Part shown: piece after piece, positions 12,417 to 24,289 of the stretch | Numbering within the stretch: the first letter of the stretch is position 1 | How the letters are laid out: every line of letters starts with the position of its first letter | DNA from: Agarophyton chilense | Taxonomy: Eukaryota; Rhodophyta; Florideophyceae; Gracilariales; Gracilariaceae | Assembly (NCBI GenBank): GCA_030374765.1 | Contig: JARGXX010000098.1 | Span: 868,001 to 932,000, forward strand | DNA length: 64,000 nucleotides | Direction of reading: 5' to 3' | Position numbers and translations under genes: made by a program | Notes under the pieces: model-generated | Seen by the model: only the letters and a program-made list of their open reading frames with translations | What the model was told of the DNA's origin: nothing | The model's database searches: none

Positions 12417-14282
12417 TGCTAGAAGGCAGTGTGGCTCCTGAAGGAATCATGGAAATGCCTCGCCTTTCTGTCATGAACATGGCAGAAGAACAGAACTGGA
12501 TGTACGACGCAACCTTTAGCGGACATCCTATTCGCTTGGTTGTTGATTCCTTTTCTTCCCATAACTTCATAGCATTTAAAACAGCTCAGAAGTTTGGTCT
12601 TGACTTGGAGGATACAGATGGCGTCGAAGTTGAACTTGGAGACAAGACAGCAAGACCAGTCATTGGACAACTCACTTTAGTGTTGAATGTCAACGGATAT
12701 TTGTCTACTGAGAGGGTCTTCTTCATTGATATGAATAGTGAAGAAGATCCACCAGTTCTCATACTAGGACGATCTTGGTTGAGGAATCAGAATTCGTATA
12801 CCAATTGGGCTAGTATCGCATTATTTTTGACAAGATCTGATGGGCCAACGGTATAGGTTCTTCCAAGGACAATTCAGAACTCCTGCAACACGAAACTGTT
12901 GAAAAGAATGTCATTCAAGAAACTGACGCGGGTACTGAAGAAAGGCAACTGTGAGTTGTACATGGCTCGAATCACAGAAGGTGGGGCTTCTCACTTAGAA
13001 AATGTGAAGACAAAGAATAGCTTCAAGGATATACTTAGCAACTATGAAGACATTTTTCGGGAAGAATTTCCGCAAGAACTACCCCCAACACGTGGAATGG
13101 AGTTTACCATTAACCTCAAACCCGGAGCACCCCCTCCAGTGAGACCAGTTATCCGACTGTCCCCAAAAGAGTTGAAAGAGCTGAAACTACAGTTGCAGAA
13201 GTACGTTGACAGGGGACTGCCTCGACCATCCTCATCGCCATATGGCGTACCAGCATTCTTCGCGAAGAAGAAGAACGGTGATTCACGTATGGTTTGCGAC
13301 TACAGAGCTTTAAACAAGATCACGATTCCTGATTCTAGCCCGATCCCACAAATCGACGAGACGATCGACCAGGTATCTGGTGCAACCATTTTTTCTCGCT
13401 TGACCTCATTTGGGGGTATCATCAGATGAGATTGAAGGACAAAGACTGTCACAAAACGGCGATAAGAACTCGATTCGGTTCTTTCGAGTGGCGGGTCTTA
13501 TGTTTCGGATTGACGAACGCTCCAACAGCGTTCTCCCGCCTCCTCGCCACTTCGTTCCAGGACCTTCTTTGTGAATGTATGGTATTGTATCTTGACGATA
13601 TATTAATATACAGTAAGTCTCTGGAAGAGCACCGAAAACACCTGAGGCATGTGTTTGAAGATTTGCGTAAGTACGAGCTGTATCTACGACCAAGCGAATG
13701 TGCTTTTGGACTTGAAGAAGTCGATTACCTTGGTTACAAGGTTAGTTCTGAAGGAATAAGAACACAGAGAAGATTGGTTAATGCAGTTCAAGAGTGGCCT
13801 ACACCAAAAAATGTCAAGGAACTGCAGAGGTTCTTATGCCTGGCAAATTTCTACCGACGATTCATGAAGAACTACTCTGGTATGGTGTTGCCATTGACTA
13901 AGTTGGTTTGAAGAAAGGATTTCATATGGAGTGAAAGAGAAAGAAATGCGTTCGAGGAAGTAAAGCAGAAGCTTACGAATGCACCGTTTCTCAGACATCC
14001 TTCTTCGACTCAACCCTTCGTGCTCACGACAGATGCGTCTAAATTTGCCGTGGGAGCAACCCTTTAGCAAAATGGTCACCCAGTCAGGTATTTATCTCAT
14101 CGATTGAGAGATACCGAAACGAGATGGAATACTGGAGACAATGAATTAATAGCAGTGATGATTCATTATGATCATGGGCGGTTTACCTCAGAGACAGACC
14201 CTTCACTGTGAAGACAGACCATGAGCTGATCAAATATCTACAGTCGAAGATAAAGTTGACTGGAAGACAGATGCGATGGATC
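12416..14282 (+). pseudogene. Ty3/gypsy pol remnant: protease, RT, RNase H
   Basis: Begins at an ATG overlapping the gag stop (TAATG). The retropepsin-like part (12,530-12,790) has LVVDSFSSHNFI where DSG/DTG is expected, and later LILGRSWL. An in-frame TAG at 12,854 separates it from RT, which starts with NLKPGAPPP, GVPAFFAKKKNGDSRMVCDYR and FSRL. One base is missing near 13,400; in the next frame come GYHQ, FGLTNAPTAFSR and YLDD (about 13,590). After TGA at 13,909 RNase H follows (TTDASKFAVGATL, a TAG at about 14,065, then NELIAVM and KTDHELIKYLQ). The remnant ends abruptly at the LTR of element 1, without integrase. It is dead through multiple lesions. Confidence 0.85.
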
Positions 14283-14949
14283 TGTAGTATCCGCTCTAAC
14301 GGGGAGAGCAGACACCTGCGACAGCGTTCGGACTGCCGATGGGTCGCTTGCAGCGAAGTAAAAGGGGTGGTAGAGCTACAACACCAGCGAGCTGGAAGTG
14401 GGGTGTAAGGCCACTACTCGCCAGCGAGGGTGAACAGTGCAACTGTAAAACGTTGATGGAACGTAGGTACGAGACGGCTCGTGAAGTGGCTGGGGGTTGA
14501 CTATCTATTATAGCTCGTCCAGATCTCCGGTTAAGGAATCCTAAGCGAGGAACAGAATAGTCATGATGCCCATGTTGTCTCCTTTACTTGGAGTCGGCGC
14601 TCACCTCTGGTGCACTATATACTGCGTGCCAGGGTGAGTGCCCAAATAAATATATAAATAATACCCAGTGGTCAGCCACTTAGCCAAACCACTGTATGGG
14701 TATGGTCCCTTATGGACGTCTAGCTACAAAGGGTAGTAAAACCTGCCACGTGGATCGCCACTACATGCGCCGTTGCAAGCCAGTCCACTCGTGATACCAC
14801 GTGTTCCACTAATGTACCCTGCCTCCTGGCATCCTACGCGGTGTGCCGTTTCATATCACAAGTTTGATGACATCACTCACTTATGAGTTCCAACCGCGAC
14901 TTCGCGAAAGATCATCCTATCGGATTCCCCGACATAGTAGAATACTACA
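14283..14949 (-). repeat. 3' LTR of element 1 (667 bp)
   Basis: On the plus strand it begins TGTAGTATCC and ends ATACTACA, giving 8-bp terminal inverted repeats TGTAGTAT/ATACTACA. It matches the copy at 24,290-24,956 without gaps and, inverted, the solo LTR at 44,248-44,914. An AAATAAATATATAAATAATA stretch lies in the middle and could serve as a TATA-like region in either direction. Confidence 0.95.
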
Positions 14950-14950
14950 T

Positions 14951-14959
14951 ACCCCCCTC
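14951..14959 (-). other. Polypurine tract of element 1
   Basis: On the minus strand the sequence GAGGGGGGT sits one base upstream of the 3' LTR start, the expected place for the plus-strand primer of reverse transcription. It lies only 15 bases upstream of the ATG of the antisense ORF, so that ORF starts next to the element's replication signal. Confidence 0.7.
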
Positions 14960-14973
14960 GTTAAGCGCGAACC

Positions 14974-16800
14974 ATGGGGGACGCAAGAAGCGTTTATACG
15001 AAGTCGGACCGGTGTTCCGGGTACTCATCGTCATCACGAATTCCTCGCCGCACGACCAACTCTTACAGTTCTCAACAGCATTCTGTTCCTCACCGCTCTT
15101 CAGCTCGATCTCTCGCGATGGATCCGAACGCCGGGTGCAACCCGTTTCAGCCCTCCTCTGAGGATGTGCCTTCTGGGGCTCCGTCAAACACTGCTGGTTC
15201 TGCGTCGCAGCCTACTGCTCAACTCGGTCCATACCATTCGTTCCCCACCCCGTACACCGGATTCCGGTCGGTACCGTTACCTCAGCCAACCGTGGTTCCG
15301 ATGCCGAACGCGGCTTACGTCGCCTCTGCGGGTGTGATTCGAGCTCCTTCTCGTCGTGCTCAGCGGAGCTACCCGCACCCTGCGGATTTCTATGGACGAG
15401 ATCCTCTCAACAACGTTGAACTTTTCGCGCAAGCGCACTGGTTTGATCCAGTTGCTATCCGCGATGACGCGTTCATACAACAGTATGTACAGGGTGGGTA
15501 CTTCTCTGACGGTATTCCGGAACACGCGATTCATAGCGACGACTGGGCGAGCCATATTGCTTTGCCAGACAACGCGATTGCGCGTTATTCAACGGAAACC
15601 TTGTCCGAAGCCCGTACGCGGTTCACCAAGCTGATTTACCAGCATCTTCACCGATTCATCAGTACGGTTCTCCTCCCGCAGGACTGGGAACTAGATACCT
15701 GGAAAGCCCGTACCGACGGTGAAGGTTACTCGTATATCGAGACACTCGTTGAAGTCGATGTTAGCGGTTGGCGCGGTGTGCGCGGTGTGCGTGATGCAGC
15801 TCTCTGCTTTCAGCAACCTCTTCTCCGTGCGGAGTTCCGCTTCCTTCGAAAGTTTGACATTCCCTATTGGGATTATCCCCGTTGGGAAGGTCGTACTCGA
15901 TCACGTTTGGGCTATTTGGTGCCGTATCAAATGATCGAGATTGACCGCATCCGGCGAAACGCGCGCTTCGGGCACTACATCGGTATTCCGGAGCATTGGG
16001 CGGCGATCGAGAGTCCTCGTGGTTGCCCTGTGGAGCTCCCACCGGCGATATCCAACATCGGGTCCGCGTTGGTTAACGACCCGTTCTCGGGATATTGGAC
16101 GGTGGTTTATACCGAGTTTATCGCCAAGATGGCCGTCTTCCTCCTGTGGGATGCTTATGATACCTTTAGAGTTTGGTACATGTCTCCCACAGCGCGAAAG
16201 TATGCGAGAGAACTCGATCTTTCCCTTGTCCTGTGTTCCCGTTCGAACCATGTTGACTTCCTCCATCTTGTAGATGTAATCGACAGTGTCGACTGGTCTG
16301 GAGTGCCAGCTGATCAATCCGCTCGCGGAACCCGTGCAAGACACTACGACCATTCTCCTGGACGAACAGCAAGTGCTGGAGATTTCGTTTGGTACGACCC
16401 CTGAACGCGCCAGTTGATCACCTCCGAGCAGGCTCGCTCTCTTCGGGAGAACCCGCGTGACATGCCACCGAACCAGCTTACTGGATACGTGTACGATGCT
16501 ACTCCATCCGAGATCGGAGAGGAACCGTTTGAGGAAGCGCCGGGAGCTGAGGCTGAACTCGGTTACGAGGACGAGCCAGAGCTGGCAGGCGTATCGACTT
16601 CCGTCGATCAATCCACAGCGGCTGGAGTTGCTCAAGAGTACTCTCATGGGTTTACCGAACAACCGAGTGTAGTGCCGGTCGAAGATCCAGGCTTGGATCC
16701 GCTGAGGCAGTTCCTCTTAGATGCGGGCTTTCCCGTGGACCAAGTTGAGGGTGATCGCGCACAGCTTCTTGCGAACCTGCGTGCTTGCACGTCTCTTTGA
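14974..16800 (+). CDS. Antisense accessory ORF of element 1 (unknown function, one in-frame TGA)
   Basis: This ORF runs opposite to gag-pol, in the 2.1-kb space between the chromodomain and the 3' LTR. It opens at ATG 14,974 (an alternative ATG at 15,118 starts MDPNAG), reads 476 codons to TGA 16,402-16,404 and continues in the same frame to 16,800, about 608 codons in total. The N-terminal ~110 residues are rich in Ser, Pro and Gln. The middle looks like a folded domain with many Trp, Tyr and Phe (for example WELDTWKAR, FDIPYWDYPRWEG, WTVVYTEFIAKMAVFLLWDAYDTF). The C-terminal ~130 residues are strongly acidic. No signal peptide, zinc knuckle or catalytic motif is evident. An AATAAA lies about 50 bases past the end on the same strand. 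I recognise no family. Antisense extra ORFs in this position are known from some plant Ty3/gypsy elements; homology to those is not claimed. Confidence 0.6.
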
Positions 16801-16859
16801 TAATCCTAGAAAAGACTCCTAGTCAACACCCTTGCGGTGATATCTTGATACCAATAAAC

Positions 16860-17010
16860 TCCGGTGCCTTCGTGTCTTCACGTTCCCTTCTTATCTTCTA
16901 GTCTTCATCTCTTCTCGCTTCTCTAGTTCTTAACTTCTTCTTCTCGCTTCTCGAGTTCTTCAATCCTTCTTCTCTCGCTTCTCGAGTTCTTCCTAGGTGA
17001 TAATCAGTAA
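16860..17010 (+). repeat. Pyrimidine-rich degenerate tandem repeat between convergent ORFs
   Basis: Three imperfect copies of a CTTCTCGCTTCTCGAGTTCTT-like unit lie between the end of the antisense ORF and the end of pol, so both transcripts would run into it. It is almost entirely C and T on the plus strand (purines on the element's sense strand). An AATAAA occurs just before it at about 16,852. Confidence 0.6.
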
Positions 17011-17102
17011 ATGTCCTGTGCTTGCGTGTTTTCACTTTTCTTCCACATGACTTCTTGTATTCTTCTCGCCTTTCGAGTTTTTACATCCTTGGTAGCCCAT
17101 AC

Positions 17103-20100
17103 TCAGAAATGGGATGTGCCCATGAGCCCGACTATCGAGGAGTCGATCTCCCTGGGGAGTGGTAATCGCATGCGTCGATGATATCGCACGAGTTGCGAAC
17201 GGGGGATATGAGCTATAGGTTCCCACGTATCCGCTTCCGGAGGAAAACCGTACCAACGGACTCGATACAGAAATTTTCTGGTATCTTCATGCTCGCCATG
17301 TTCACATATGCGATCCATAACATATTCCTGGGCGTTTCCCAATGCTTTCGCTGTTGGCGCGAGACTCCTGTTAACAGGTTTGAAATGCCTTAGGGCTGAC
17401 CCCAGCGTCTCTGTGTTAGCAGTCTCCGCGTCGCTAAGCGTTCGCTCGTCGACTAACTGTCGTTCTGCCCGCAGGGGCAGTGTACTCATTCCTTGAGAAC
17501 CTTTCTCAGATAAAGAGCTATCCTGTTTTCCAGGTTCCATAGAAGCGTATTTCTTGCTACTTCTCAATTCCATTCGTGGATGAACTTCCTTCGGTTTATC
17601 CGATTCTGACCGCTGTTGGGTGGATGATGGTGCTTGCACCACGACAGGAGGCGATACCTCTTCTTCTTCCTGCCCACGAGAGATGGGAGCCGATATCGGC
17701 GGAACAGCGAGTGGCGCTTCACCTGACGGTTCAGCCTGAAGCGGCAACGGCGCGTGTTCGCGTGCACTCGTTACCAAGTCCTTGGGGCCAAATTCCAAAA
17801 CATATTTCCTGCTTTCAGGTTCCATTTCTGTACTTACGGATGTGTGCGTGCCACGGGGCATATCCCGATATTTCGGAAGCTGTCCGTGATTGGCGTACAC
17901 TACCGCCGGCGGTGGGAGATCAGGAGCTTTCTCCTCCCCTCGAGCTATTGGTGGCGGTTCACTCTCCCCAGAGTCACTTGGGCTTTTGCCTTGACGTTCC
18001 GTCGCACTTGCCGCCTTAGTTCTACCAGATACCTGGACTTCCACTTGCGGGTCAGGCGCGACTTCAACGCAATCGCGTGATACACTTTCAACGTCCTCAC
18101 CTGTCTTGATGACCACTGTGTCATCATCAAGGTCCACCACTTTGAAGGGTCAAGCCGCTATCGGCAACAACTTATGACGAGATTCTTCCTGTTTGTCCGG
18201 TCTTTCAACTCGCACGAAGACCTGACCTCCTACTCAGATAGCCGGATTTCCTCTTCGCCTTCTGGCGTCATAGTTTCGCTTATGGCGAGCTTGCGTTTTC
18301 GATAACTCTTTAGCGGCTTCTTCCGCTCTGGCCTTCAGGTCATTCCTCCATTTCAGATGGTACTTAGCCGGGGTCGGCGCGTCCAATTCTGTCTCGTCGT
18401 CGAGCGCAACCGGTAAAGCCGGAGGGTTACGTGAGAGCACGAGGTCGAATGGTGCCGTCTTTGCAGAGGTATGCACTTGCGTATTGTACTCGTAGCACAG
18501 AGTATCAGTAAACATGTCTCATTCTTTCGGGTGGTCCCCGATGTAGTGTCGTAATGCTGCTATCAGCTTGCGGTTGAAACGCTCCACCTGACCGTTGCAA
18601 TGCGGATGATAGGTCGTGGTAAACACGTTTCGAATGCCCATAATGCGGCAAACATTCTGAAAGAACTTCGCAACGAATTGCTTCCCATTATCTGATAACA
18701 GAACTTCTGGTGGTCAGTATATAAATACCCAGTGTTTGATAAACGCCTGTGCGATTACGGTTGCGGTTATCCGCTTCAGAGGCACAGTCCGCACTAGCTT
18801 CGAGAAGCGGTCGTGATTACCAATAGGTAGCGATAACCTCGCCTTGAGCGAATCAATTCCCCTAGGATGTCGATACTGACGTATTGTAAAGGCGCTTTCG
18901 CCTGGAATAACGTCATCGGTTTCCGCTTCCTGTGAAGCTTCACGCGATTCTTCGCACTTGTTGTACACAACCTCACTGTAGCATGGCAGTCCATTTCCAA
19001 AGTAGGCCAGTAAAAATCTCTTCTTAGAGTCATGAACAACTTCGTTCCTCCTGGATGACCAGACAGCCTGCTGTAGTGTGCCAGATGGAGTACTCGACTC
19101 TTCAAGACGTGCGGAATCACGATTTGATCATGCTTTTCGACATGTCTTAACAGTATTCCTCGTGAATCGAATGAAAAGGGGCGCTCCTCCCCCCCGTTAA
19201 GACGAGAGCGTATCGACGCACAAAACGTATCGGCGTATTGCTCATTGAGGAGCTCGGTGCACGAGATTCGCTAGAGTTGAACTGAAGGGTCAATGTCTGC
19301 TAATGCAAGGAACGGGTCTGCATCCGAATAATCATCAAGGTTCTCTTGTTCCTCTTCTTCAAAAGATGGTGAAGAGTTTTCCATGTAGAAGCTAGTTATC
19401 TCTTCATCTATTTCGCCTTGGGTTTCGCCCAGTGTTTTGAGTCGCGATAGCGCCTCAGCTTGGAAATTGGCCAATCCCTTCTTATACTTCACTTCGAAAT
19501 CGAATTCAGAAAGGCGTAAGCGCCATCGTGTGAGACGAACAGACGGGTCTGTAATGGACAGTAGCCATCGTAGAGACGAATGATCCGTGTTGACGGTAAA
19601 ACGTTCTCCATGGAGATACGGTCGCAATGTGGCTAGAGCCCAAACGAATGCGAGGCATTCCTTTTCTGAAACTGAATACTTCTTCTCAGCTGCGTTCAGC
19701 GATCTTGACCAGTAACCAATGGGTTTGCGTTCACCACCAGGGTGTGTTTGAAAAAGGGCACACCCTACTTGGTACTCGCTAGAGTCGGTATCCACTGAGT
19801 ATGGCAGGTTGGGGATGGGCAGCGCCAAGACTGGGGCTGTAATAATCTTTGTCTTCAGCGTGTCGAACGCTTCCACTTCAGCTTGTCTGAATTGTTCCAG
19901 CTGTACTGGTTGTCCTTTACGCAGCTTTGCGTTGAGCGGTGCCGCTATATGCGAGTATCACGGCAGGAATCGTCGGTAGACGTTGCACAAGCCGAGGAAA
20001 GAACGCAATTGCTTCTGTGTCGACGGAGGTTGTGCTTCGCGGAGAGCCGCTGTCTGTGCCTCTTAAATGGCAAGCTGTCCCAGTTTGATCACGTGTCCTA

Positions 20101-21822
20101 AGTACCGGACGGTGCCAGCGAACCATTCGCATTTCTTGATCTTCAAGGTGATACCTGCGCTCGGTAGTGCTTTGAGGATCTCCTCGACATGCCGTAAATG
20201 GCTTTCCACATCCTGGGAAAAGATGATCACATCGTCCAAATAGACTAAACAAGTCTTCCACTTGTATCTTGAGAGCAAGATGTCCAGGGTACACTGGAAA
20301 GTAGCCGGTGCATTCGTTAAGCCAAAGGGCATCCTTTTGAAACGGTAGAGACCGGCATGACACGCAAATGCGGTTTTGTCTTGGTCTTCTTCCGCTACAG
20401 GCACCTGCCAATAGCCAGAGTTGGCGTCCAACGTGGTGAACAGGTTCGCTTCTCCTAAGCTCTCAATACATTCGTCCATTCGAGGCAACGGGTATGTATC
20501 CCGAACTGTAACTGCGTTCAGTTTTCGATAATCGATGCAGAATCGTAAAGAACCATCAGGTTTTGGAACCAGCACCACTGTTGTGGCCCAAGCACATTGA
20601 GCTGCTTCGATTACTCCTTCTTCCAGCATTTTTCTGACATTCTCCTCCTCGATTTGGCGAGTTCGCGGTCCCGCTCTGTAGTGTGGTTGGGAGATGGGTC
20701 GTGACCCTGGGACCAAATCAATGTGGTGTTCCGTAGCGGAGATCTCTCCTAGTTTTCCACTTCACATGGATGTATACTTCTTCAGAATAGACCTGATCTT
20801 CGTTCTGTAGTGTTCCGACACATGTGCTAAGTCTAGCTCATCGACCAGGCTCTCTGGATCCTTTGCCGTTTGCAATTGATGTCCAGACGGAATTTGCAGT
20901 TCTTCGTCTGTGTCACCGACATGGGTTAATCCCAATACTTCTGCGGTAGAAATATGAGTAGGGACCACCACTTTGGGATGAGGCGAAGCTGTTGCAACGA
21001 CCTGATTCTTCGGTATATGATAATCGTTATCGGTGAAGTTACTCACTAGTATCCAAAAGGGGCTACCAGGATCAACCTAAGCAATGCCGTTAGCGACTAG
21101 CAATCCACGGGATTCGTACATCCGAGTATTCGGTTGAATTACCACGAGTCCGTGTCGTTCTGTTCTTACTTGAACCCAAGTTTCGGTTTGCGCCTTCAGC
21201 ATGGCACTCTTCGCTACTCGAATCCTCGGCGAGACACGTCCTCGGGATTTCCCGTATTCCATAGATGGTGGATGTGGAGGTGCTTCGGGGTAACGGGCAT
21301 TGGCTTGCGAACAATTGGTACCATTGATCCATTATCTAGTTCCACTAGTTTTCTTCGCGGGCGAATGGCTTCGACAAACTTGTCGCAATAATCACATCCC
21401 AGTACCACTAGTGCAGCTAACGTCTTATAGATGATGAAATCGACTAGGACTACAAAGCGTCCCAAACGCACCACGAGTCGAACTGTTCCCAGTGTCTTCA
21501 CAGCATTTTTGTTGGCATCCCGGATGTCCGGTAAATGACCGTATCGAATACGTTCTAAGTCAGCAGGAGCGATCTCCGATTCCCGTATAAAGTTCGGACC
21601 AGCACCTGTGTCCAGGATAGTCAATCGACGAGATAACAGATTCTTGTCAGAGCCGATGTCGGCATAGACCTTATAGTTTCTTTTAGACACTACCATGAGG
21701 TAACTTTCCCGTTTTGACGGACAAGTATAACGTCTCCAAGGACGATGTAACTCACAGTCAAACTGTACTCGCTTTCCGTTCGGCGGATTGATTCCGTACG
21801 GCGGAAATTTCTGAGGCCTCAA
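17103..21822 (-). pseudogene. Element 1 pol: protease, RT, RNase H, integrase, chromodomain
   Basis: The frame is -1 relative to gag. In order: protease with LTILDTGAGPNF and VVLGCDYCDKF; a frame change near 21,240; RT with VVLVPKPDGSLRFCIDYRKL, GYWQVPV, FGLTNAPATFQ and YLDD (about 20,240); stops at 20,063 (TAA) and about 19,957 (TGA); RNase H with DTDSSEYQVGCAL, SEKECLAFVWAL and NTDHSSLRWLL; integrase with an HH zinc-binding start lacking the last Cys, SIDILG, a frame change near 18,830, then LLSDNGKQF and NGQVERFN for the DDE triad. The C-terminal frame (18,140-17,103) ends in a chromodomain, FLYRVRWYGFPPEADTWEP. This places the element among chromoviruses, whose chromodomain guides integration to chromatin. 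In-frame TGA codons also occur at about 18,714, 18,517 and 18,232. The copy cannot make an intact Pol. Confidence 0.93.
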
Positions 21823-21920
21823 GAGAATCTTGGGCTTCTAAGCGCGGGAGCAGGGAGGCGAGCTCTCCCTGGTCAGCACTACGGGATCCACTAGTGCCGA
21901 CCCCCTAGGGACTACCTAAC

Positions 21921-24074
21921 TTAGTTTTCCGGTTGCATCGGCTTATTCGCCTCAAAGGCGCCTCTTTCTACCGGGGTTCCGGGTTGTAACACTTCAGAAT
22001 TCTGAGCAACCGGCTTGTCCGTCCGGCGCATTGGTGTCTGAGAAAACCAGCTTTTGGCTTTCCAATACATGCCTGCCGGTACGTGGCTCCTTTCCTCTTC
22101 TGAGAGTGCTTCATAATTCGTCATGATATGACTCAGATCCTTTGCAGGAAGCGTGCATTCTGCACTCAAATGTTGTTTTCCGTAACATGAATAACAGATC
22201 AAACCGTCACGACGGTTGGTCAACATAGGTTGTGAACGATACGCCGTGCGAGTATCCACCCCTCTGGGTTTCCCGTTCTTAAAACCTCCTTGTGGTGGCA
22301 CCGTGTAGGGACGGTAGATAGGGCGACGGCCCTCCATAGCGATTAGGGCTTCCTCGTCCTGAGACTCCGAGTGCGGTAGATCCACTGTAGGTACAGAAGA
22401 GTCCGTATATTCCATTAAATGGAACGCCTCCTCATGCGAGTCACTCCCTTTGGGTGCCAATGTCTAATCTCGCGAGTCAATTGGAGATTCCAGATGTAGC
22501 AGTTTGCTGCGCTGATTAACTCTGGCGGAGATCTTCTCCTTACACATTGGGGTTCCAAAAGCCACTGAACGACGGGGGCTACCACGCGCTCTGGCCGCGT
22601 CTCCTTCAGCTTTCGCAAACTGAACTAACTCCAAAAAGGAGACTCTTCTATGCTTCTCTCGATATCGCGCTACCAACGACTTGATGCTCGGGTCCAGCCC
22701 GTCTATGTACAAGGTAATCTTGTCCTCCGTCGAGTGGACGTTTCCACAGCGGACAGAAGCTTTGTTAAGCCTTGAGCTGTACTCAGCTTCGCCCTCCTCA
22801 GGATTTTGGGTCACATCCCTTAGGTCCAAGATCGCCTGACGTATCGCGTTTGAAGTCGCGTAACTGCGCAGCAAATACTGCACCACCTCTGGCCATGAGG
22901 TAACGCCGCCTTTATCGGCTGTCAATGATCCGCATACGGAACGATATTGCTCTAAAGCAAAACCCTTCAGGAAGTGTGGTAAAGACACAAATGTCTGTGG
23001 TTCACTCATCTCTAGAGTGTCTGCTTCGGCAACGAATCGAGTGAGAAACTCGATAACGAGAATGGGGGTTTTCCCATCAAATATTAAATCATTAAGGCCG
23101 ATCTTCAATCGTTTGATGTGATCCTTCACCTTCGCGGTTTCGCATCCTGAGCGCTTCTTGCTCTTCACCTTCAGACGGTAGTAACTGTAATTCAGGACCT
23201 TCAGATAAAGCGAATTCGTGCACGGGAGCACCTTCAATTCTCTGTAAAGTGAGCCTTTTTTTCTCATCAACCACGAAGACCTGTTCTTCTTCCGAGATCG
23301 GGACCTTCGATGACCATCATCACTGTCGTCGTCATCTGACGTATCTGAATCATCAGAATCATCAGAACTGGAACTGAAACCCTCCGTACTTGACGATTCA
23401 TCACTCGAATCACGTGCAGACTTCCGCTTCTTACGTCGTGATTTCGATTTCTTCCAACGAGTTTCCTCCAAAGGAGCTCCTTCCTCTTCCAGCACGACTG
23501 GTTTAGCAGCAGTCCGCGCATGAACTGCCGCCTCCAGGCGTTCTAAACGAGGGTTAACTCGAGTGAGGACTTCCTCTACATCCACGGTTAAGCCGGGTAG
23601 CGCATCGGGCGTATTCCCGTACCTTTCCTGTAGATTGTTCAAATCCTCACGTAGTGTTTTCACTGATGCAGAGACCTGCTTCCCATCGTCTTGACGAACG
23701 AGTGCTTGTTGCGCACTGCGTAATTGTTCGACATCAGCTATAAGAGCAGCGATCTGTGATTCCAACGCAACCATGCGCACACGCGAAGCGCTTGACTCAG
23801 ACTTGAGACGACGCACTTCCCTGCGCAAAACATCCTCTTCTTGAGGTCCGACGACCCCATGGTCAACTACGGCTTCTGTGGTGGGCGTGACTGCCGCTTC
23901 CACAGGGGCCGGTACATCCGAGAGATCTCGTTCATCATTCACCGAGCGTGAGCGCGACATCGCTTGACGATACAGCCGCTCTCCGGCTTCAACAGATGAG
24001 GCGAGCCTCGGTTTCGGGGGTGGTCCCGCAGGACCGAAGCGACCAGTACTCGACTGGCTTCGGGTCTTCGGCAT
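21921..24074 (-). pseudogene. Element 1 gag, one in-frame TAG
   Basis: The likely start is the ATG at 24,074 (MPKTRSQSS); the frame is open further upstream to about 24,251, but the related gag of element 2 also starts shortly before a basic/Ser-rich stretch. Order: basic N-terminus, coiled coil (about 23,850-23,600), Lys/Ser/Asp-rich low-complexity region, capsid (FLTRFVAEAD, LPHFLKGFALEQYRS, WPEVVQYLLRSYA, EYSSRLNKA, LYIDGLDPSIKSLVAR), then TAG at 22,464-22,466 and, in the same frame, a CCHC knuckle CYSCYGKQHLSAEC. It ends ENtaa with GGAAAAC directly before the stop. About 717 codons. The capsid closely resembles that of elements 2 and 3. Confidence 0.88.
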
Positions 24075-24270
24075 CCTAGACCAAATCTGAGTCCAGGTGC
24101 GAACCAAATGGTGTCTTCCACTTCTCGACCACGTGTTCAACCACGATGAATTCCGCAATTGCCGGAGAGGGTTTGATAAACAATAACTGTAGTGATTCCA
24201 CTTCTTCCAAGTATCGATATCGATTCCACGTGCCAGGAACGAATTGTTCAAAGCAGCTGACCACAGTGGT

Positions 24271-24287
24271 TCTAAGTCGGGAGACCA
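24271..24287 (-). other. Primer-binding site of element 1
   Basis: On the minus strand TGGTCTCCCGACTTAGA lies two bases (AG) after the 5' LTR end. The identical 17 bases occur in element 2 (55,574) and a one-base variant in element 3 (61,457). It would pair with a tRNA 3' end ...TCGGGAGACCA, with C at T-stem position 61 as expected. The tRNA identity is not determined. Confidence 0.85.
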
Positions 24288-24289
24288 CT

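Noticed and set aside
15901-16662. 253-codon minus-strand ORF opposite the antisense ORF of element 1
   Set aside because: It is Arg/Ser/Val-rich with no motif and lies wholly within the longer plus frame, which has better protein-like composition and continues past its single stop; taken as a shadow.
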